Shown here piece after piece: positions 57,207-61,066 of a stretch of DNA of 61,066 nucleotides (its first letter is position 1; the number at the start of each line of letters is the position of its first letter). A program made the position numbers and the translations under genes. Location of the stretch: NCBI GenBank assembly GCA_016800925.1, contig JABCPU010000394.1, forward strand, positions 1 to 61,066, in the 5' to 3' direction. The notes below the pieces were generated by a model. The model was not told where the DNA came from and ran no database searches. It was given only the letters and a program-made list of their open reading frames with translations. Source of the DNA: Suillus spraguei. Lineage: Eukaryota > Basidiomycota > Agaricomycetes > Boletales > Suillaceae.

Positions 57207-58811
57207 TTACATGTGGCCCTTGAGAGGGTCGATCCTGAGATGAGCTGAAATGTGACCTAAGGCATGTAGGAATTCAGAATGAGTTAAGGGATGGAGACCA
57301 CCATGATGTCTCCAGCTGAAAAGGTGCGCAGAGGAAGGTGGAGTATTGACAGCAAGATGATTGGCCAAGGCACATTGGGGGTCCAAAACGCTTGCCTGCA
57401 TGGCAAAAAAGATATCTTCTCCAGTGGGCGACATTTTGGTTGTCGGGAGATGTAAAATGGTGACATTGTAACCATGACAATCAACATCATAGTGGATGTT
57501 GGAGACTTTGACATGGAGCAAAGGTTGGAAAGCTGTCAAGGAGTGGACAGTGACCTCACCGAGGCATGCAAGGGAGAAAAACGAGATGACTAAACACGCA
57601 TAGATGGAAGTGTCTAAGGGAATGGAGAGGTCTAGAGTTGAGTGAATGGCAGTGATGAGGTTGACAGTAAAAGGTTGGCATTTGGGATGTTTGGATGGGT
57701 TGGGTGCGAGACGAGCCCCTCCTTTGAGAGCTAAATTCACCTGTGCCAGGTTGACAAGCCATGGGAGGCCATGCAAAAGATGCCAAGCATGCACCCTGTA
57801 GAAATAGTTCTCTAAGGTCTTACCAGAGTAGATCCCGGCACATCCTGCAATGAACGCCAGGAGGAGGATGGATGAGGCAGGTCCTTGTTGATCTTCGGGA
57901 ATACCATGCGCATCACAGAAGACATGAAATACTAACAGACCCAAACCATATGTTTCTCGTGTGCCCAAAGCCAAAGAGTGACCAATGACCATTAGAATAC
58001 AGTTTAAATTGTCATCAGAGATTGGTACTGGAGTGCCAGTGTGGTCAAAACTGGAATGACCAAGTGAAGGTTGCCAGAGATACAAATGATCTTTCGCTAG
58101 ACAATGTGGCCGTAAGGGGGAAGGGAGAGGAGTTAGAGAGGGGGGATAAGGGCATGGGTGAGCTAAGTCAATGCTATGAGGAAGGGAAGGTGTGGGTATG
58201 GTGAAACACGATCTAGTCGGTGTGCCATGCCTTGCAGAACTGCCACAAACAATGGGCAAAGTCCCAGTTTTCTGATCCGTCATCCATTCTGCAAGAGTCT
58301 GCATTACTGGGCTCAATGTATTCATGGTGGGGGGAAGTGGCCCAGTTTTGACTGCGACCATTTTTCCAACCATCAACAATGCCAAGATTATCGCAGTGGA
58401 GGAGGAAATGTCAAGGCCCAGAGGAGGAACAGAGATGCAGGATGGAATGGATGAGCAGTTCAAATCTGATGGCTTTGGCCCATCCAATGTCCTTAGTGCC
58501 ATTGAGTGTATGCCAATTGGGGGAGAGTGTCCATGCTCTCCAAAACCCATCGACAACAATTGTGACGCCAAAGCTTGAATTGGCATCTGAGTAGGCATGG
58601 GCATCAAAGATGCGAAAGGATTCAGAGATACTTCATTTGAGAGTTGGCTTGGAGAGTTGCATGGTCCACCAAGCCAGGTCTTTGGTAAGGTGATGGATGG
58701 AGTGGTATGGCACAAAAGGATGAGAATGGGTGATACTGAGCATGGCTTCCAAGGAAGTGAGATATGCATGGCTGGAGGGTAAGACAAGTCAGGCATGCAA
58801 GAGCTTGCCAT
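57207..58811 (-). pseudogene. Tyrosine recombinase of a DIRS-like retroelement (box-I Arg lost)
   Basis: An open frame of 534 codons. The first half is low-complexity (Pro/Ser/Leu) and may be antisense-like or a disordered linker. The second half is recombinase-like: SLALGTRETYGLGLLVFHVF, CDAHGIPEDQQGPASSILLL and FIAGCAGIYSGKTLENYFYR form the core-binding region, and FTVNLITAIHSTLDLSIPL and VISFFSLACLGEVTVHSL the start of the catalytic domain. Where the family has CRLGE (box-I Arg), this copy has ACLGE (codon at 57564-57566). The frame ends at GHISAHLRIDPLKGHM before the final His/Arg/Tyr box. It follows the reverse transcriptase fragment on the same strand, the order seen in DIRS-like elements, which integrate by tyrosine recombination. 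Confidence 0.75.
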
Positions 58812-59469
58812 ACAATTTTTGGATGTTGTGAAGGATGTGAGTGGGTTGCGACAACCATTCAGTGATTGTATTCAGTGATTGCGTTAAGATACTTTGTTCA
58901 TTTAGAGTCATCAAGACCCACCGTGAGACGGAGAAGGTCCCAGAGCAGACCAATGAAGAGAACGCAGTAAGCAAATGCAGTGTCTTTAGAAAGTTCCCAA
59001 AGAAATCCCAAAGGACAAGAGGCATTGTCAATGTCAGCAAGGCAGTGAACGTGAGATCTTCTGGAGAGTGAAGTGAACATTGGGATAGATCATGGATAGG
59101 AAATCTACAGTCTTCACTAAAGACCTTGAGAGTTCCATTTTCAAATGTGTCGCCTTCAAACCACAAGCGACCACCAGTTTGCCGAAGAGGGCAAGAGGAT
59201 AGAGTAGCATGTAAAGAGCTGTGATAATCATTGTAAGCAAAGATGAAAGAACAGGTGGTTGTTGACCCACTTAGTGAGAGGTCTGAGATCTGCAGCATGA
59301 AGAAGATCTGCTCCAGCATCTGCCACATGGCTGTAGACACTGGCAGAAGGACCCATACTGAAGGCAGTACAAGTGTCCACATAGAACTTGTTGTCTGCAG
59401 CTTGAAACACAGCAGCGGGCCATTATGAAGGAAGTATAGGTACTGTGTGGTAAGCTTCCACCATGTCAT
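58812..59469 (-). pseudogene. Reverse transcriptase C-terminal part of a DIRS-like element
   Basis: Blocks in shifting frames: KFYVDTCTAFSMGPSASVYS, HVADAGADLLHAADLRPLTK and WVNNHLFFHL (family WVDDH, with both catalytic Asp codons read as Asn), then QTGGRLWFEGDTFENGTL, SEDCRFPIHDLSQCSLHSPED and EWLSQPTHILHNIQKLYGKL, which leads into the recombinase frame. At least two frameshifts occur near 59000-59080 and 59260-59330. The upstream RT and gag are separated by a Gypsy LTR that begins at 59473, so the DIRS-like element was the insertion target and is older. Confidence 0.82.
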
Positions 59470-59472
59470 GAG

Positions 59473-59947
59473 TGTTACAATCGTACGTGCCCCTATTCAT
59501 TTTCTTACCTCATTTACTGTGTATATTACATAACATGACTCTGACTTATATGCTCAACGCATCTGTACTATAGTTGCCTTCCTCCTTTGGATACGCACTT
59601 ACGTTCTCACACTTCTCTTGGTCTGTGCGCACATATTGGCCTATTTAAGCACAGTGTACTTGTAGTAGATTCGCTACTTTAATCTTACTGGGTTTTACCT
59701 GGAATCTCCTTCGCTTAGGTCTCCAACCTAAGTCGTCTTGAATCGTCTCTAAGTCTAAGCACTCCTTAGTCTTAGTCTCTATTCTCGCGGATACCTCTTA
59801 GACTTGTCTTTGAGGCTAAACCCTTGATTGTACTCGGAACGCGTTCCTTGTACTTTCACCTTGTTCTTTTTTGAACATTGTAAGAACTCCCAGCAGACTG
59901 CCTGTATCTTCTTACTGTCGCTGGTGACGCCACCCCAGTTCGTAACA
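59473..59947 (+). mobile_element. 5' LTR of a Gypsy element running off the window
   Basis: 475 bp, TGTTACA to TTCGTAACA, nearly identical in layout to the LTR at 44556-45030. It is preceded by ATGAG (59468-59472), the candidate left target duplication. A TATTTAAG box lies at 59642-59649 and the predicted transcript start is around 59676. It is followed directly by the priming site and leader and, at 60145, gag. The partner 3' LTR lies beyond the window. Confidence 0.93.
59642..59686 (+). promoter_or_regulatory. LTR promoter and predicted transcript start with self-primer
   Basis: TATTTAAG at 59642-59649 is followed 26 bp later by ACTTTAATCTT (59676-59686). The same arrangement occurs in the other two LTR copies. 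In Tf1/sushi-type Gypsy elements the first 11 nt of the RNA fold back to the site just after the LTR to prime minus-strand synthesis. Here ACTTTAATCTT is exactly complementary to 59949-59959, so the transcript is predicted to begin at or next to 59676. Confidence 0.65.
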
Positions 59948-59948
59948 A

Positions 59949-59959
59949 AAGATTAAAGT
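59949..59959 (+). promoter_or_regulatory. Self-priming primer-binding site
   Basis: AAGATTAAAGT one base after the 5' LTR. It shows no TGG start expected for a tRNA primer but is a perfect 11-nt reverse complement of 59676-59686 inside the LTR. Confidence 0.7.
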
Positions 59960-60019
59960 CCTTTGATCGACGACTATCCAGTCTTCGACCCTGAACCCTG
60001 ATCGTTAGATCAGCAGACT

Positions 60020-60035
60020 AGCGTACGCGTACGCT
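60020..60035. repeat. Perfect 16-bp palindrome in the Gypsy leader
   Basis: AGCGTACGCGTACGCT, self-complementary over all 16 bases. It lies between the priming site and the gag start, where dimerisation or packaging signals sit in retroelement RNAs. Function inferred only. Confidence 0.6.
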
Positions 60036-60144
60036 GAGCAGATTGTCGAGAGGAAACCTCCTGACAGAAGAAAAGCCCTAACGGACAGCAAGACAGCGCG
60101 TGTAGGCACCAAGAAAGTATAACTCATCAGAAGAATCATCAACC

Positions 60145-60981
60145 ATGTCGACCAAAGAATTCGAATACAAGATCGGTCAACCGATTGGTTTTGATGGAGA
60201 TCGAGATAACTCTCGCGAGTTTATCCAGTCGTGCAATTTGCACTTTGACATCAATGAAAAGCTTTACACCACCGACAAGCAGAAAATTATCTACATAACA
60301 TCTTTCATGACTGAAAAGAACGCCAAGTCGTGGAAGGAACAATTCCTTGAACACGCCCAATCTACCGACACTTCGGGACAAAAAGTTGGTTATGGGACAA
60401 TGGTGGATTTTATGAAGAGCTTCAAAGAAGCATTCGAACCAGTGGATACCAGAATGACCGCGCTTACACGCCTTAGAGACCTCAAGCAAGGAACTGGGGA
60501 TCTTCACACCTATGTCGCCGATTTTGAGGCACTTGCAGCCAAGGCTCATATCACCGATAACGCGACGAAGATCCAGTTCTTCCAAGATGGTCTCAACTGG
60601 GGTATCCTTACGAAGCTTTTCAATACGGGAGATGTCTCCGAAATCTTCAGAGATGTTGTGCTGCAATGCGTTGCTATCGACAACGCCCATCATCGGCTTA
60701 ATGCCATGAGGACACGTCACATTCCACAACAGAAAAAGAAGAACTATGGGAACGCGCGGTATATTCCGAATCGTGACTCAAACGCAATGGTCGTAGATCG
60801 AATCTCCGACATAGAGAGATCCGAATGCATGAAGAAAGGGCAATGCTTTGGATGCAGAAAGACAGGACACCGCTTCTATAACTGTCCTGATAGAAAGAAG
60901 AAGACTCCACTCCGACAAACCGAAGTTAAAGGAGGAGAAGAAGATGAAGAAACCGTGAGAAGGATTGTTGAGGATTTTTGA
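60145..60981 (+). CDS. gag: Gypsy gag (capsid-nucleocapsid) polyprotein
   Basis: 278 codons from ATG 60145 to TGA 60979-60981, apparently intact. It starts MSTKEFEYKIGQPIGFDGDR. The retrotransposon-gag core follows: FIQSCNLHFDINEKLYTTDK, MTEKNAKSWKEQFLEHA, FKEAFEPVDTRMTALTRLRD, LKQGTGDLHTYVADFEALAA and FFQDGLNWGILTKLFN. A basic stretch and one CCHC knuckle, CFGCRKTGHRFYNC (residues 234-247), come next, then an acidic end. Gag assembles the cytoplasmic particle and binds the element RNA. It lies 197 bp downstream of the LTR, after the self-priming site. Pol should follow beyond 61000 in another frame; the last 85 bp do not yet show protease. Confidence 0.93.
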   Translation: MSTKEFEYKIGQPIGFDGDRDNSREFIQSCNLHFDINEKLYTTDKQKIIYITSFMTEKNAKSWKEQFLEHAQSTDTSGQKVGYGTMVDFMKSFKEAFEPVDTRMTALTRLRDLKQGTGDLHTYVADFEALAAKAHITDNATKIQFFQDGLNWGILTKLFNTGDVSEIFRDVVLQCVAIDNAHHRLNAMRTRHIPQQKKKNYGNARYIPNRDSNAMVVDRISDIERSECMKKGQCFGCRKTGHRFYNCPDRKKKTPLRQTEVKGGEEDEETVRRIVEDF

Positions 60982-61066
60982 CTTGGAGAAACAAAGATTC
61001 GACGTATGTTTCTCCCAATATATTACTAAGACTTGTACGCGCTGTAGGTGAAAGAAAAAGACTTCT

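Noticed and set aside
58022..58782. Plus-strand open frames of 60-90 codons
   Set aside because: They are antisense to the recombinase frame of the DIRS-like element and have no features.
60139..60729. 196-codon minus-strand frame
   Set aside because: It is antisense to gag, which has clear gag and CCHC motifs.

Overview
The window reads as a chromosomal segment of a filamentous basidiomycete, most likely an agaricomycete. The evidence is the dense set of roughly 50-nt GT-AG introns (a few GC-AG), tyrosine-kinase-like (TKL) protein kinases of basidiomycete type, Gypsy/Copia/DIRS-like elements whose pol sequences read like those of mushrooms, and the mushroom-type integrase-core and JmjC-like repeat proteins. 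I cannot name the species. All family names rest on reading the translations; no database search was run.

Layout. 1-11 kb is nested transposon debris: a frameshifted Gypsy pol on the minus strand, a solo LTR with a 5-bp target duplication, a 1.9-kb fold-back element plus a partial relative, Copia integrase and RNase H pieces split by another solo LTR, a 230-bp near-perfect palindrome and a defective Tc1/mariner element with TA duplications. 11-20 kb is low-complexity DNA, an integrase-core remnant, a JmjC-like gene stump broken by a 434-bp dispersed duplication, one uncharacterised gene and a 41-unit GGGAGAT minisatellite.

19.9-40.7 kb is the strangest stretch. At least ten unrelated housekeeping genes are present only as truncated but intron-bearing fragments packed nearly end to end: REV1, SEC23, an adenylate-forming ligase with carrier domain, GMP synthase, an MFS transporter, XRN1, TAO3/PAG1, EPT1/CPT1, histidyl-tRNA synthetase, a second SEC23 copy and an amidase. 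Most carry a visible lesion (frameshift, stop or lost catalytic residue). The XRN1 piece is framed by 47-bp inverted repeats, and the two SEC23 pieces share a left breakpoint and internal deletions, so transposon-mediated capture or segmental shuffling is likely.

41-45 kb holds simple and tandem repeats, then the 3' end of a chromodomain Gypsy element with an extra zinc-knuckle ORF between integrase and the 3' LTR. That LTR cuts into a Myb/SANT-like gene. 46-50 kb is a large uncharacterised gene, possibly mobile-element related. 51.8-55.6 kb is best modelled as one 22-exon gene encoding about 894 residues with three tandem TKL kinase domains, the first two lacking catalytic residues and the third intact. 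From 56 kb to the end there is a 273-bp TIR element, then a decayed DIRS-like retroelement (RT plus tyrosine recombinase) interrupted by the 5' end of a Gypsy element. Its LTR, an 11-nt self-complementary priming site and a complete gag are visible; pol lies beyond the window.

How the parts relate: little here works as a pathway. The plausible living host genes are the triple kinase, possibly the 46-50 kb gene, and small uncharacterised ORFs. The youngest-looking mobile element is the Gypsy copy at the right end. Losses of catalytic residues at CpG positions in the DIRS-like element, and of CpGs in one copy of the 434-bp duplication, suggest that the repeat-rich parts have been cytosine-methylated.
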